Shown here one piece after another: positions 42,486-51,705 of a stretch of 64,000 bases of DNA. The stretch covers positions 186,001-250,000 of the forward strand of contig CAVTIX010000021.1 in NCBI GenBank assembly GCA_963734725.1. The letters run 5' to 3'. A program made the position numbers and the translations under genes. Positions within the stretch are counted from its first letter, which is position 1. Every line of letters starts with the position of its first letter. The stretch is from DASXKD01 sp963734725 (lineage in GTDB: Bacteria; Actinomycetota; Actinomycetes; Streptosporangiales; Streptosporangiaceae). Below the pieces are notes generated by a model. The model worked only from the letters and a program-made list of their open reading frames with translations, did not search any database and had not been told where the DNA came from.

Positions 42486-43157
42486 ATGACGGGGCTGAGC
42501 CTCGCCCTGGCCAATCTCAAGCCGGGCACGGGCAAGACCACATCGGCGGTCTGGCTGGCACATGTGTTCGCGCAGGCGGGCAACAATGTGCTGCTGGTAG
42601 ACGCGGACCCATCGGGCAGCGCTCTCGAGTGGTCCGACCTCGCCGCCATGGACCCGGCGACGCCGCCGGAGGCGGCCTTCCCGTTCCGGATCGTCGCGCT
42701 GCCGTCTCGGGAACTGCACCGCCGCCTGCCCGAGATCGCCAGCGCCGATGACGTGGTGATCATCGACGCGCCGCAGTTGGAGGACCACGCGGGCATCGCC
42801 CGGTCCGCGCTGCGTTATGCGGACGAGATCCTGATTCCGTGCGCGCCGACCCCGATCGAGATCAACCGCACCAGCCCGGTGCGGGAAGAGATCAGCGAGA
42901 TCGAGGCGGTGCGGGACCGGCCGGCCCGCTCGGCCATCTTGCTGAACCGCTGCATCACCCGGGCCCACTCCACCGCCGACGCTCGCGAGGCGCTGGTGGG
43001 CCTCGGGTATGACGTGCTGGGAACCGCGGTGCCGCGGCTGGAGGTGTACGCCCAGAGCTTCGGCATGCCGATCCGGCGCACCGGGATCGACGTGTGGCGC
43101 CACGTGGCGCGCGACCTAATCGACCGGTGTTTCCCGGCCTGGTCGGAACGAACATGA
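42486..43157 (+). CDS. ParA-family ATPase
   Basis: A 223-residue Walker-type ATPase: the deviant P-loop LKPGTGKTTSAVWLA at residues 11-25, VLLVDADPSGSALEWSDLAA, and IIDAPQLEDHAGIA. The short length fits small ParA proteins of plasmids and mobile elements (type Ib), which lack the N-terminal DNA-binding domain of the larger ones. Such ATPases partition plasmids or other cargo on the nucleoid. It overlaps the RHH gene by four bases (ATGA). It lacks replication or transfer genes nearby, so it may be an orphan remnant or have a different cargo. Confidence 0.83.
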   Translation: MTGLSLALANLKPGTGKTTSAVWLAHVFAQAGNNVLLVDADPSGSALEWSDLAAMDPATPPEAAFPFRIVALPSRELHRRLPEIASADDVVIIDAPQLEDHAGIARSALRYADEILIPCAPTPIEINRTSPVREEISEIEAVRDRPARSAILLNRCITRAHSTADAREALVGLGYDVLGTAVPRLEVYAQSFGMPIRRTGIDVWRHVARDLIDRCFPAWSERT

Positions 43158-43447
43158 CCACTGCGCGGGAGCAGCGCAAAGCACAGATGGCCGCCGCAGC
43201 GGCACGGCGCACCGCACCCGACGCGCCGCCGGCCGGCCGGACCGCCATCCGGTCAAAACCGGTGCGGATCACTCTCGACCTGAGCCCGGAAATGTACCGC
43301 CAGCTCACCCAGTGGGCCGACGCGGCCGCCGTGGCACTTGACGTGCCCCGGGTGTCCCTGGCCGACGCGGTGCGGGCAATGATCCGGGTCAGCGCCGAGA
43401 ACCCCGGCGAGGTCCTCGACCGCCTGCGCCGCGACCGGGACGGCTGA
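43154..43447 (+). CDS. Small ribbon-helix-helix-like partner of ParA
   Basis: A 97-residue basic protein. Residues 1-34 are a charged, alanine-rich arm, and residues about 36-80 resemble a ribbon-helix-helix domain (KPVRITLDLSPEMYRQLTQW, VSLADAVRAMIRVSAENP). In type Ib partition systems a small RHH protein binds centromere-like repeats and stimulates the ATPase. The overlap with parA supports a functional pair. The RHH assignment rests on pattern and context. Confidence 0.65.
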   Translation: MTTAREQRKAQMAAAAARRTAPDAPPAGRTAIRSKPVRITLDLSPEMYRQLTQWADAAAVALDVPRVSLADAVRAMIRVSAENPGEVLDRLRRDRDG

Positions 43448-43455
43448 CCACCGCA

Positions 43456-43490
43456 GCGCCGGGCGCCCCTGGCGTACGGGCGCCCGGCGC
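43456..43490 (+). terminator. Strong GC hairpin after the parA operon
   Basis: A perfect 13-base stem (43456-43468 with 43478-43490) with a nine-base loop begins nine bases after the RHH stop codon. There is no T-run, so it may act as a hairpin-only terminator, as is common in actinomycetes. Confidence 0.6.
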
Positions 43491-43565
43491 CTGACGGTCG
43501 GCGGGCCGAGCGGCGGACCGGCCGATCGGCTGGGCCGGCGACCGGATGTGGGGGGCCGGCCGTGG

Positions 43566-44408
43566 CTACGCGTCCCCGCGGCGCATCCGCATCGCGGCGA
43601 GGCCCAGCACGGCGGCGGCGTACAGGCAGAACAAGCCGAATCCGGTCCATGGCGCCAGCGACACCGCCGGGTCCGGGTGAACGGTGGTCACCGCCTGCCC
43701 GGCCGTGGCGGGCAGGAACTTGCCGACCTCGCCGGACCACTTCCCCGGCAGGAAGCCGGCCGCGATCTGAACCGCGAACAGCAGGCCGAACAGCGCCGAG
43801 ATCCCGCCGGCCGTGCTGCGCAGCAGGGCGCCGAGGCCGAGCCCGAGCAGCGCCGCCACGGCCAGGTACAGGGCGCTGCCGAGCACCGCCCGGGCCACGC
43901 CGGGGTGGCTCAGCGAGACCGCGAGGTGCTGCCGGCCCAGGATCGACTGGCCGGCCAGGAACGCGGCCACCGCGGCGGGCAGGCTCACCGCGGCCGTGGC
44001 GGTGGCCAGCACCGCGGCCTTCCCCCACAGGACCGGCAAGCGGCGGGGCACGGCGGCGAAGCTCGCCCGGATCAGCCCGCTGGCGTATTCACTGGTGATC
44101 AGCAGCACGCCAAGCACCCCGGCCGCGATCTGCGCCAGCTGCACACCGGCCAGGCTCACGGCCGCCGGGTCAAACGCACTGGCCGCCGCGGCCCCGTGCG
44201 GTGGCCGGGCCTCCCGCAGCAGGCTGTAGAGGATGCCGAACCCGATGATCAGGACGGCCGCCGACAGCAGCGCCCAGCCGACTGACGGCTGGGTGCGCAG
44301 CTTGGTCCACTCGGACCGCAGCACCCGGGCCTGAGTGACCCGCTGCGGCTGTGCATAGGCCGGCACCGTCGCCGGCGTCCATCCTTGATCCTGCGTCCAG
44401 GTTGTCAC
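43566..44408 (-). CDS. ABC-2 type transporter permease
   Basis: A 280-residue membrane protein with about six transmembrane helices. The family start VLRSEWTKLRTQPSVGWALL is followed by ITSEYASGLIRASFAAVPRR and LALGLGALLRSTAGGISALF-type segments. The coupled ATPase gene lies directly upstream with a four-base overlap, so the two form an export operon. The cargo is unknown; ABC-2 exporters of this type often carry antibiotics or lipids. Confidence 0.85.
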   Translation of the reverse strand: MTTWTQDQGWTPATVPAYAQPQRVTQARVLRSEWTKLRTQPSVGWALLSAAVLIIGFGILYSLLREARPPHGAAAASAFDPAAVSLAGVQLAQIAAGVLGVLLITSEYASGLIRASFAAVPRRLPVLWGKAAVLATATAAVSLPAAVAAFLAGQSILGRQHLAVSLSHPGVARAVLGSALYLAVAALLGLGLGALLRSTAGGISALFGLLFAVQIAAGFLPGKWSGEVGKFLPATAGQAVTTVHPDPAVSLAPWTGFGLFCLYAAAVLGLAAMRMRRGDA

Positions 44409-45352
44409 TTCGTCTCCTCAAGGCTGGGCCCGGCCGGCGGCCGGGGCGCGGCGCGGAACTCGACCGCGTCTTGGGTCAGATCGACGAAGGCGTCTTCCAG
44501 CGACGCCTGTTCGGTGGCTAGCTCGAGCAGGGTGATCCCGGCCGCGCCGGCCGCCGCGCCGACACGCCCGGCGGGCAGGCCGGATACGAGCAGCGCGCCG
44601 TCATCGGCGGCCTGGACCATCACCTCGGGTGAGCGCAGCAGCCTGGCCAGGGCGTCCTGATCTGAGCTGCGGACCCGGACCCGGGCGGCCGCGGGGGCAG
44701 CCGCCGCGATGAATTCCGCAACGCTGGTGTCGGCGATCAGGCGGCCACGGCCGATCACGATCAGGTGCGTGGCGGTCTGTGCGATCTCGCTCATCAGGTG
44801 CGAGGAAACGAAGACCGTCTTCCCGCGCGCGGCGAGATCGGCCAGCAGCCCCCTGATCCAGCGGATGCCCTCGACATCCAGCCCGTTCACCGGCTCATCC
44901 AGCACCACGGTGGCCGGGTCGCCGACCAGCGCCGCGGCGATGCCCAGCCGCTGGCTCATGCCGAGCGAGAACTTGCCGGCGCTCCGGCCCGCCACCTCGC
45001 GCAGCCCGACGGCGTCGATCACCTCATCCACCCGGGACCGGCGGATGCCGCTGGTCTGCGCCAGCGCGAGCAGGTGGTGGTACGCGCTGCGGGCTGGGTG
45101 GACCGCCCGCGGGTCGAGCATCCCGCCGAGTTCCCGCAGCGGCGCAGCGTGGCTTCGGGGCGGGCGGCCGTTGACCGTGACCGAGCCGCTGGTCGGCTCG
45201 TCCAGGCCGAGGATCATCCGCATCGTGGTGGTCTTCCCGGCGCCGTTCGGGCCGAGGAAACCGGTCACCACGCCGGGCCGGACGGTGAACGTCAGGTCAG
45301 AAACGGCGGTGGTGGCGCCATAGCGTTTCGTCAGTGCGCTGAGTTCAATCAT
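44405..45352 (-). CDS. ABC transporter ATPase (DRA/ABC-2 type)
   Basis: A 315-residue ATPase with Walker A GFLGPNGAGKTTTMRMILGL, the LGMSQRLGIAAALVGDPATV signature and VLDEPVNGLDVEGIRWIRG. The C-terminal domain after residue 220 (ARVRVRSSDQDALARLLRS) is the usual regulatory extension of drug-type exporters. The ATG at 45352 matches homologues; a longer upstream reading overlaps the divergent kinase promoter. It faces a two-component system divergently, 130 bases away, a common arrangement for inducible exporters. Confidence 0.88.
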   Translation of the reverse strand: MIELSALTKRYGATTAVSDLTFTVRPGVVTGFLGPNGAGKTTTMRMILGLDEPTSGSVTVNGRPPRSHAAPLRELGGMLDPRAVHPARSAYHHLLALAQTSGIRRSRVDEVIDAVGLREVAGRSAGKFSLGMSQRLGIAAALVGDPATVVLDEPVNGLDVEGIRWIRGLLADLAARGKTVFVSSHLMSEIAQTATHLIVIGRGRLIADTSVAEFIAAAAPAAARVRVRSSDQDALARLLRSPEVMVQAADDGALLVSGLPAGRVGAAAGAAGITLLELATEQASLEDAFVDLTQDAVEFRAAPRPPAGPSLEETK

Positions 45353-45482
45353 GGGATCGACGTTGCCAGCGGCGGCTGGCGCTGTCGGTAGGGCGCCCAG
45401 CCTGCCCGGGGTGGGGATTTCCCTACGCGGTGAGCCGGACAACCCCATGGTGAGCAGTTGGGACGCTCTATACCGTGATGAC

Positions 45483-46766
45483 ATGATCTCGGCCGAGGTG
45501 ACCACCCGCCGCGTCCCGGCCGTGGTCCGGGCGCTCTGGTCGGCGCCGACCAGGCGCGCCACCGGCAACGCGCTCGCCGCCCTGCTCGTCGCGACGGTGG
45601 GGATTGTGCTGCTGGGCGGGCTGATCGTTGTCACCGGCGGCGCCATCTACAGCCTGGTGAACTGGCCGGTAGGCGTCTGGGCGCTTGCCGTGCTGTATGT
45701 GGCGATGGTGCTGGCCGCCCCGGTCCTGGTGCTGTGGGTGGTCCAGGGGCTCACCGCGCTCCAGCGCTCGCGCCTGCACGCGACGCTCGGCCTGGAACTT
45801 CCGGACAACGGGCAGTCCGCCCGGCGTAAGCCGTGGCCGGTCGGCCCGTGGCGCGACGCCGCGACGTGGCGGCAGCTCGGGTATCACCTGCTAGCGGTGC
45901 TCATCGGCGGAGCCGGCGGCGGGCTCGTGGCCGCCTGCTGGCTGGCGCCGGTGGCCGCGATCGGCTACCTGGCCGCGGGTCACACGGCCGCCGTCTCCGG
46001 CGCCGCCGCCGTGCTGGCCGGGGCCGGGCTGCTGCTCGCGGCGCCCTGGGTAGCCCGCCTGGTGGCCCGGGCGGATGAGGCAGCGGGCCGGGCGCTGCTC
46101 GGCCCCAGCCGCAACGAGGCCCTGGAGCTGCGGGTCGAGTCGCTGGCCCGCAGCCGCGCCGACATCCTCAGCGCCACCGACGCCGAGCGCCGCCGGATCG
46201 AGCGCGACCTGCACGACGGCGCCCAGCAGCGGCTCGTGTCCCTGGCCATGAACCTCGGCATGGCCCGCGCCCGTCTCACCGATGCCCCGCAGGCCGCGCA
46301 GCAGGCGATCGCCGACGCACATGACGAGGCGCTGACGGCGCTGTCGGAACTGCGCGACTTCATCCGCGGGCTGCACCCGGCCGTGCTCAACGACCGGGGC
46401 CTGGCCGCGGCGCTCTCCGGCCTCGCCGCGCGCGCCCCGCTGCCGGTCCGCCTGCACGTCAACACCCCGCGGCCCGCCGCCGCCAGCATCGAGGCCGTGG
46501 CGTATTTCATCGTTTCCGAGGCGCTGGCCAACGTGGCGAAGCACGCCCAGGCAACCCGGGCCGAGGTGACCGTGGTCCGCGACGGTGGCCTGCTCCGGAT
46601 CGAGGTCACCGACGACGGCCGCGGCGGCGCGGTCCCCGCGCGCAGCGACGGCACGGGGCTGAAGGGCCTCGCCCAGCGCGCCGCCGCGGTGGATGGGACG
46701 CTGACCATCGACAGCCCACCGGGCGGGCCGACCGTGATCTCCGTGGAGCTGCCATGCGAATCGTGA
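45483..46766 (+). CDS. DesK-type sensor histidine kinase
   Basis: A 427-residue kinase with about four transmembrane helices (NALAALLVATVGIVLLGGLI, VGVWALAVLYVAMVLAAPV), a HisKA_3 motif ERRRIERDLHDGAQQRLVSL with H244, a VSEALANVAKHAQATRAEV N box and a TDDGRGGAVPARSDGTGLKG segment. It lacks the large sensor domain of other kinases and probably senses membrane-associated stress. The ATG at 45483 is chosen; a GTG at 45477 is also possible. It precedes and overlaps the response regulator and faces the ABC exporter. Confidence 0.87.
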   Translation: MISAEVTTRRVPAVVRALWSAPTRRATGNALAALLVATVGIVLLGGLIVVTGGAIYSLVNWPVGVWALAVLYVAMVLAAPVLVLWVVQGLTALQRSRLHATLGLELPDNGQSARRKPWPVGPWRDAATWRQLGYHLLAVLIGGAGGGLVAACWLAPVAAIGYLAAGHTAAVSGAAAVLAGAGLLLAAPWVARLVARADEAAGRALLGPSRNEALELRVESLARSRADILSATDAERRRIERDLHDGAQQRLVSLAMNLGMARARLTDAPQAAQQAIADAHDEALTALSELRDFIRGLHPAVLNDRGLAAALSGLAARAPLPVRLHVNTPRPAAASIEAVAYFIVSEALANVAKHAQATRAEVTVVRDGGLLRIEVTDDGRGGAVPARSDGTGLKGLAQRAAAVDGTLTIDSPPGGPTVISVELPCES

Positions 46767-47395
46767 TCGCCGAGGACTCCGTGCTGCTCCGGGACGGCCT
46801 GACCAGAATGCTCACCGACGCCGGGTACGAGGTCGCCGCGGCGGTGCCGGACGCGGAGGAGTTGCTGCGCAGCGTGGCCGAGCACAAGCCGGGCCTGGCC
46901 GTCATCGACGTCCGGATGCCGCCCACGCACACCGACGAGGGCATCCGGGCCGCGCTGGTCATCCGCCGCCAGTACCCGGATGTCGCGCTGCTGGTGCTGT
47001 CCCAGTACGTGGAGGAGAGCTACGCCACCGACCTGCTGTCCGCCGCGACCAGCTCGGTCGGGTACCTGCTGAAGGACCGCGTCGCGCACGTGACCGACTT
47101 CCTGGACGCGGTGCGCCGGGTCGCCGCCGGCGGCACGGCCCTGGACCCGGAGGTCGTCGCGCAACTGCTGGTGCGCCGGCGCGACGACCCGATCGACCGG
47201 CTCACGCCGCGGGAGCTCCACGTGCTGCGGATGATGGCCGAGGGGCGCTCCAACAACGGGATCGTCGAGGCGCTGAAGGTCAGCCCGAGCGCGGTGGAGA
47301 AGTACGTCACGAACATCTTCCTCAAGCTCGACCTGCCGCCCACCGGCACCGACCACCGCCGGGTGCTCGCCGTGCTCAAGTACCTCGGCACCTGA
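46754..47395 (+). CDS. NarL/LuxR-type response regulator
   Basis: A 213-residue response regulator. RIVIAEDSVLLRDGL starts the receiver domain, with phosphoacceptor D52 in AVIDVRMPPTHTDEG and the conserved lysine in GYLLKDRVAHVTDF. The LuxR helix-turn-helix is LTPRELHVLRMMAEGRSNNG, followed by SPSAVEKYVTNIFLKLDLPP. The start overlaps the kinase end by 13 bases, so the two are coupled. It likely controls the divergent exporter. Confidence 0.9.
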   Translation: MRIVIAEDSVLLRDGLTRMLTDAGYEVAAAVPDAEELLRSVAEHKPGLAVIDVRMPPTHTDEGIRAALVIRRQYPDVALLVLSQYVEESYATDLLSAATSSVGYLLKDRVAHVTDFLDAVRRVAAGGTALDPEVVAQLLVRRRDDPIDRLTPRELHVLRMMAEGRSNNGIVEALKVSPSAVEKYVTNIFLKLDLPPTGTDHRRVLAVLKYLGT

Positions 47396-47417
47396 TTCCT
47401 GCCTGCGATGCCATATC

Positions 47418-48446
47418 TCACTCGCATGCCGCCGCGAAGGTCTCCCGGATCCGCGTGTTATCCGCACCCGACCCGATCAACAGGTGGAGCAGGATGCGGG
47501 CCTTGACCGGGGCCAGGCAGCCTGCGCTGATGAGCCCGCGCGACAGCAGGTCTCGCTCGGAACCGGGGTAGCCGTACGTGCGGTCATGAACCGGGCCGGC
47601 GCCGATCCGGGAGGCCAGGACCACCGGGATCCGGTCCGCGAGCCGGCCGAGGACCGGCGCCATATCGGCCGGGACATGACCCACCCCGAGGGCGGCTATC
47701 ACCAGGCCATCGGCCCGCTCCCCCACCGCATCGGCGAAGCTGCCATCGTCGCCCAGCACGACCGTCACAACGCCTACCCGCACCCTCCGCGCTGGATCCG
47801 GATGGAGGGCCGGTGACCGGCGCCGAAGCGCGACCGGCAGGCGAACGCGGCCCTCAACGACCTCCCCGAGCGGTCCATGGCCCGGCGAGGCGAACGCGGC
47901 GGGGCTCGCCGTATGGGTTTTCTGGACCCAGCGTGCCGCGTGGATCCGGTCGCCCAGGACGACGAGGCAACCCATGCCGCGCGCACCGGGGCTGATCGCG
48001 ACCCGGATCGACGCCAGGATGTTTGCCGGTCCGTCCGCCCCGGCCATGGTCGGGTTGCGCATGGCACCGGTCACGACGACCGGCGCATCGGTGTCCAGCA
48101 GCAGATCCAGGACGTAGGCGACTTCCTCGATGGTGTCCGTGCCCTGGATGACCACCACTCCCCGGCAGCCGCTGTCCAGCGCGCCGTTGATCGCAGCGGC
48201 TAGGTCGAACAGGTCGCGAAAGGAAAGGGACCCCCCGGGCTTGCGGCGGAAGTCCACGGTGCGCAATTCGGCGCCGACGCTGTCCAAGCCAGGCACGGCC
48301 GCAAGCAAGTCCGGCGCCGAGAGCGCGGGCGACACGCCGCCGCCGGGCGACTGCGTCATGGTGATCGTCCCGCCCAGCCCAAAGACAGCCACGCACGACC
48401 TGGCGGATTCAGTCACCGGCGAGCCGCTCAACCGCTCCTTGGCCAC
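47418..48446 (-). CDS. L-asparaginase
   Basis: A 342-residue type I/II asparaginase: the catalytic threonine T27 in VFGLGGTITMTQSP and the second active-site threonine segment VVIQGTDTIEEVAYVL. MAGADGPANILASIRVA belongs to the central domain. It hydrolyses asparagine to aspartate and ammonia. No signal peptide is seen, so it is probably cytosolic. It converges on the two-component operon across 22 bases, with no clear terminator. Confidence 0.9.
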   Translation of the reverse strand: MAKERLSGSPVTESARSCVAVFGLGGTITMTQSPGGGVSPALSAPDLLAAVPGLDSVGAELRTVDFRRKPGGSLSFRDLFDLAAAINGALDSGCRGVVVIQGTDTIEEVAYVLDLLLDTDAPVVVTGAMRNPTMAGADGPANILASIRVAISPGARGMGCLVVLGDRIHAARWVQKTHTASPAAFASPGHGPLGEVVEGRVRLPVALRRRSPALHPDPARRVRVGVVTVVLGDDGSFADAVGERADGLVIAALGVGHVPADMAPVLGRLADRIPVVLASRIGAGPVHDRTYGYPGSERDLLSRGLISAGCLAPVKARILLHLLIGSGADNTRIRETFAAACE

Positions 48447-48478
48447 GAATCACCGTAGCCCACCGGACAGCGGCAGCC

Positions 48479-49495
48479 TCAGCCGATGACCTCGGGCAGC
48501 CCGCAACGGACCGCGAGCGCCGGGTCGCGGTAGGAGATCAGGGCGGTAATGAGGATCTGGCCATCTACCTCGCCGAGTTGCAGGACCTGCAATCCGCTTG
48601 CCGCCAGCCGCCCGCGTTCATCTGGCTGATAGGTCGCGAAGGCGGGCTGCCCGTTGCAGGCGCCCGGCCTTAGCTGCACGCCGTGCGGGCGGGCCGCGGC
48701 GAATATGGCGGTTTCGACGAATGTCGTGACGGCCGCGCGGCCAGCGAACCACGCGGCCAGCGGTGGCATGGAGAACCGAACGTCCTCGGCGATCAGCTCG
48801 ACGAAGGCATCGATGTCGGCCATGCGCCAGGCGCGGACGTACCGCTCCAGGAACTGCTGCACGCGTGGATCGCTGATCGGCGGCTGCGGGTCAGCGGCGG
48901 CCCTCACTCGCTCCCTGGCGCGCGATAGCAGGCTGTTGACCGCCGACGTGCTGATGACGAGCGTCTCGCTGACCTCGGCGTGGCTGAAGCCAAGCACGTC
49001 GTGGAGCAGCAGGGCCGCCCGCTGACGTGGCGCGAGGCGCTGCAGGGCAGCGACAAAGGCGAGGCTGATCTCCTCCCGGCGGATCACTTCGTCCTGAGGG
49101 CTCGCCGGCCCGGCGAGGTCGTTATCGCTGACCGGCTCCACCCAGGCCAGCTCCGGCTCGGGCGGTGCGAGCGGCGCGCCGGGCCGGGCCGGTGCGCCGT
49201 AACCGGCCGGGTTGCCACGTGCCTTCCGTGCCCGCAGCATGTCGAGGCAGACATTGGTCGCAATCCGGTGGAGCCACGCGGCAAACGTCCCCGACCCGTC
49301 GTATGTGCCACGCCGGCGCCAGGCGCGTTCCAGAGTGTCTTGAAGCGCGTCCTCGGCGTCGGCGCCCGACCCAAGCATGCGGTAGCAGTGCCGAAAGAGG
49401 GACCGCTGCTGCGGCCCGGCCAATGCGGTAAATGCCGCCTCATCCCCGGCGGCCACCCGGGCGAACAGATCAGACGGCTCGGCGGCGTGTGTCAT
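48479..49495 (-). CDS. ECF sigma factor with SnoaL-like C-terminal domain (SigX5-type)
   Basis: A 338-residue protein. Region 2 is RSLFRHCYRMLGSGADAEDA (residues about 30-70), region 4 is RLAPRQRAALLLHDVLGFSH (about 150-210) with ISTSAVNSLLSRARERVRAA, and a SnoaL-like domain follows (ERYVRAWRMADIDAFVELIA, PPLAAWFAGRAAVTTFVETA). It resembles the sigma factor at 6563-7546 in architecture. The VOC gene upstream on the same strand is the probable companion. It lies 50 bases after that gene. Confidence 0.87.
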   Translation of the reverse strand: MTHAAEPSDLFARVAAGDEAAFTALAGPQQRSLFRHCYRMLGSGADAEDALQDTLERAWRRRGTYDGSGTFAAWLHRIATNVCLDMLRARKARGNPAGYGAPARPGAPLAPPEPELAWVEPVSDNDLAGPASPQDEVIRREEISLAFVAALQRLAPRQRAALLLHDVLGFSHAEVSETLVISTSAVNSLLSRARERVRAAADPQPPISDPRVQQFLERYVRAWRMADIDAFVELIAEDVRFSMPPLAAWFAGRAAVTTFVETAIFAAARPHGVQLRPGACNGQPAFATYQPDERGRLAASGLQVLQLGEVDGQILITALISYRDPALAVRCGLPEVIG

Positions 49496-49545
49496 TGCTC
49501 CCCTGTTATCGCGGCGCCGGCCGGCGGCTGGCCGCCGGAGATGTG

Positions 49546-49899
49546 TCAGGCGGTCTGGCTGGCTACCCCGACGACCTGGCCATGCGGGTCGGCGAACAGG
49601 CCAAAGGTCACGCCGGGCACCGACGTGGCTGGCTGGACGACGCGCCCGCCCTGGGCCGTGGCTGCTTCCAGTGTGGCAGCCACGTCTTCGACACCGACGA
49701 AGAACGTCACGAGCGCCTCGCCGCCCTGCAGCGGGCTGATCCCCCCGGGCACGGCCCCATCGACACCGGAGTCGATGTAGGTATAGCCGGGCACTCCCCC
49801 GTCAGGGTATGACCAGCCGAACAGCTTTCCGTAGAACGACCGCGTCGCATCGGGGTCAGGTGACCGGATCTCGAAGTGGACCACGGGATGTCCCATCAT
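49546..49899 (-). CDS. VOC-family (glyoxalase-like) protein
   Basis: A 117-residue VOC protein: VVHFEIRSPDPDATRSFYGK, LFGWSYPDGGVPGYTYIDSG, and a C-terminal VTFGLFADPHGQVVGVAS with the conserved ADPHG. The glyoxalase metal ligands are only partly present. The gene precedes the ECF sigma gene on the same strand and is probably transcribed with it. The ligand is unknown. Confidence 0.83.
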   Translation of the reverse strand: MMGHPVVHFEIRSPDPDATRSFYGKLFGWSYPDGGVPGYTYIDSGVDGAVPGGISPLQGGEALVTFFVGVEDVAATLEAATAQGGRVVQPATSVPGVTFGLFADPHGQVVGVASQTA

Positions 49900-50031
49900 T
49901 AGCTCCTCTAGGTTGGGGACCTCACATCCCGTACGACGGCCCGCACGCGAGGATCTCTCGGCCGGCGCGATGAGTTTCCGGGTTCCGCGTGATCAAGCAG
50001 CCAACTGTGATCGCCGTTATCGCCGCCGCTG

Positions 50032-51615
50032 TCAGCCTCCGCCCTGGATCTTGACAATGGCGGCGGTCGTGGCTTTGACAGTCAGGGTGATTCCCGAGCG
50101 CGGATCGACGGGAAGCGTGCTCCACGTTCCGTTCCAGGAGGCGTCGCCGGTGATGGCGGCGCCGCCGAGCGTGACCGCGGTGCCCCTGGCGTCTCCCGGC
50201 TGCCCCCCGGCCAGAGTCATGATCTGCGCGCTGTGCGCCCCGGCATCGGGCGGGGCGATCGTCACGACGGCATCCGCCGCGCCCGCGCCGTGGGCTTTGT
50301 TGATGATCGTGACGTAGTCCCCGCCCGCCCCGCCGACGCAATAGGCGGTCAGGTTGATGCCGTTCGCGTTCTGAATCCGGACGGGCTTGACCTGCCCCGC
50401 CGAGCTGAGGGTGAACGCCTTGATGCCGTATCCCTTCGGGTTGATCGCATACCCCCCGCCCCCGGCGGGATCGGGCACGATCGTGGCGGTGGCCAGCCCC
50501 CGCCGGTTGTGGAAGTTCACGCCCGCGGCGCCGTGGGCGGCAAACCAGTGCAGGTGATCCAGCGCCCACAGCGCCGCGGCGTACGCGTCGCTGGCCCCCT
50601 CGACGCCGCCGAGGTAGTCATTCGATTCGGTGAGCCGGTAGCGCAGGCCAGCCGCGGTCACCGGGGCGAGGTTGTTTTCATACAGCCAGGGATACGGGGT
50701 GTAGGTGGTGGCTGCGGGCTGGGTCCCGATCGCGGTGCCGGTCACCCACTCGGCGGACAGCATGTTGCTGATCGCCTGCTGCGCGGTTGTCTGCCCGGGT
50801 GAATCCCCCACGTAGTAGTGCTGGGTGACCTCTATTATCCGGCCGGAAGCCTTTTCATCGCGAGCGAGCTGCTCCGTCCACGACACTCCGTTGTCCGGGC
50901 CGGGGGTGTAGGTCTTGTTGCTGTAGGCCCCGAGGTCTGGCCCCGAAAATTGCGCTCCCGGCGCCGCGCCCGTGATCGCCCCGGCAAGGTTCCGCCACTG
51001 GGCCAGGTAGGACGAGTAGGCGCTGCCCGGCACGCCCGCCGCTTCCTCGTAGATCGCCGGGTCCAGCGCGTGGCCCGGGTAGGTGTGATAGGCATGCCAG
51101 TCTGGCTCGTTGCCGATGGCGAAGCTGGCCACGTGGTCCCGGTGATTACCCCAGATGTGCCCGGCGGCCTGGGCGTGGAGCGCCTTCAGGTCACCAGCGG
51201 GCGGCGTGCCGACGCTGATCATACGGAGCGTGTAGATGACCTTCACCCCGGCCGCGGCGGCGAAGGCAAATAGATTATCGACTCCGCTGAAGCCATCACT
51301 GCCTGTGCCGGCCGGGATCAACTGGTCCACCGTGCCCCCGCCGATCCGGAGGTTGCCCAGGCCCAGGTTGCGGAAGAGAGTGATGAGCGAGTTGTTTGCC
51401 GGGTTGAACAGGTTGCCACTGACGCCGGCGTTGCCGGAAGTGAGCGGCCCACGTTCGAAGCTGAGCCCAGCGAAATCAGCAGGGACCTGCGGCCCCGGAT
51501 GCTGGGTGTCAATGGTGATCGTTACCGGATGGGTGACCCGCGGGGCGGCACCCCGCGCAGGGGAGGACATCATCCTCACCTTGGTCCGGGCAGACAGCAA
51601 GATCGGCCGGAGCAA
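50032..51615 (-). CDS. GH79-like glycoside hydrolase without a signal peptide
   Basis: A 527-residue protein of the GH79-like clan A type: DFAGLSFERGPL and LRIGGGTVDQLIPAG near the N-terminus, the acid/base segment FAIGNEPDWHAYHTYPG near residue 168, the nucleophile region YRLTESNDYLGGV near 330, and a beta-rich C-terminal domain. Heparanase-like enzymes cleave beta-glucuronides. The open frame begins at a TTG (51615) right after a stop codon, with an ATG at 51573; neither gives a secretion signal, which is unusual for this family. The start may be incorrect or the N-terminus lost. Confidence 0.75.
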   Translation of the reverse strand: MLRPILLSARTKVRMMSSPARGAAPRVTHPVTITIDTQHPGPQVPADFAGLSFERGPLTSGNAGVSGNLFNPANNSLITLFRNLGLGNLRIGGGTVDQLIPAGTGSDGFSGVDNLFAFAAAAGVKVIYTLRMISVGTPPAGDLKALHAQAAGHIWGNHRDHVASFAIGNEPDWHAYHTYPGHALDPAIYEEAAGVPGSAYSSYLAQWRNLAGAITGAAPGAQFSGPDLGAYSNKTYTPGPDNGVSWTEQLARDEKASGRIIEVTQHYYVGDSPGQTTAQQAISNMLSAEWVTGTAIGTQPAATTYTPYPWLYENNLAPVTAAGLRYRLTESNDYLGGVEGASDAYAAALWALDHLHWFAAHGAAGVNFHNRRGLATATIVPDPAGGGGYAINPKGYGIKAFTLSSAGQVKPVRIQNANGINLTAYCVGGAGGDYVTIINKAHGAGAADAVVTIAPPDAGAHSAQIMTLAGGQPGDARGTAVTLGGAAITGDASWNGTWSTLPVDPRSGITLTVKATTAAIVKIQGGG

Positions 51616-51705
51616 GACATTTCAATCACCTCGCGGTACTCACGGCTGGCTCACGGTAATCGCTGCCGATGAGCCTTTTCCAACAATTGAATCCTTCGGT
51701 GGTTA

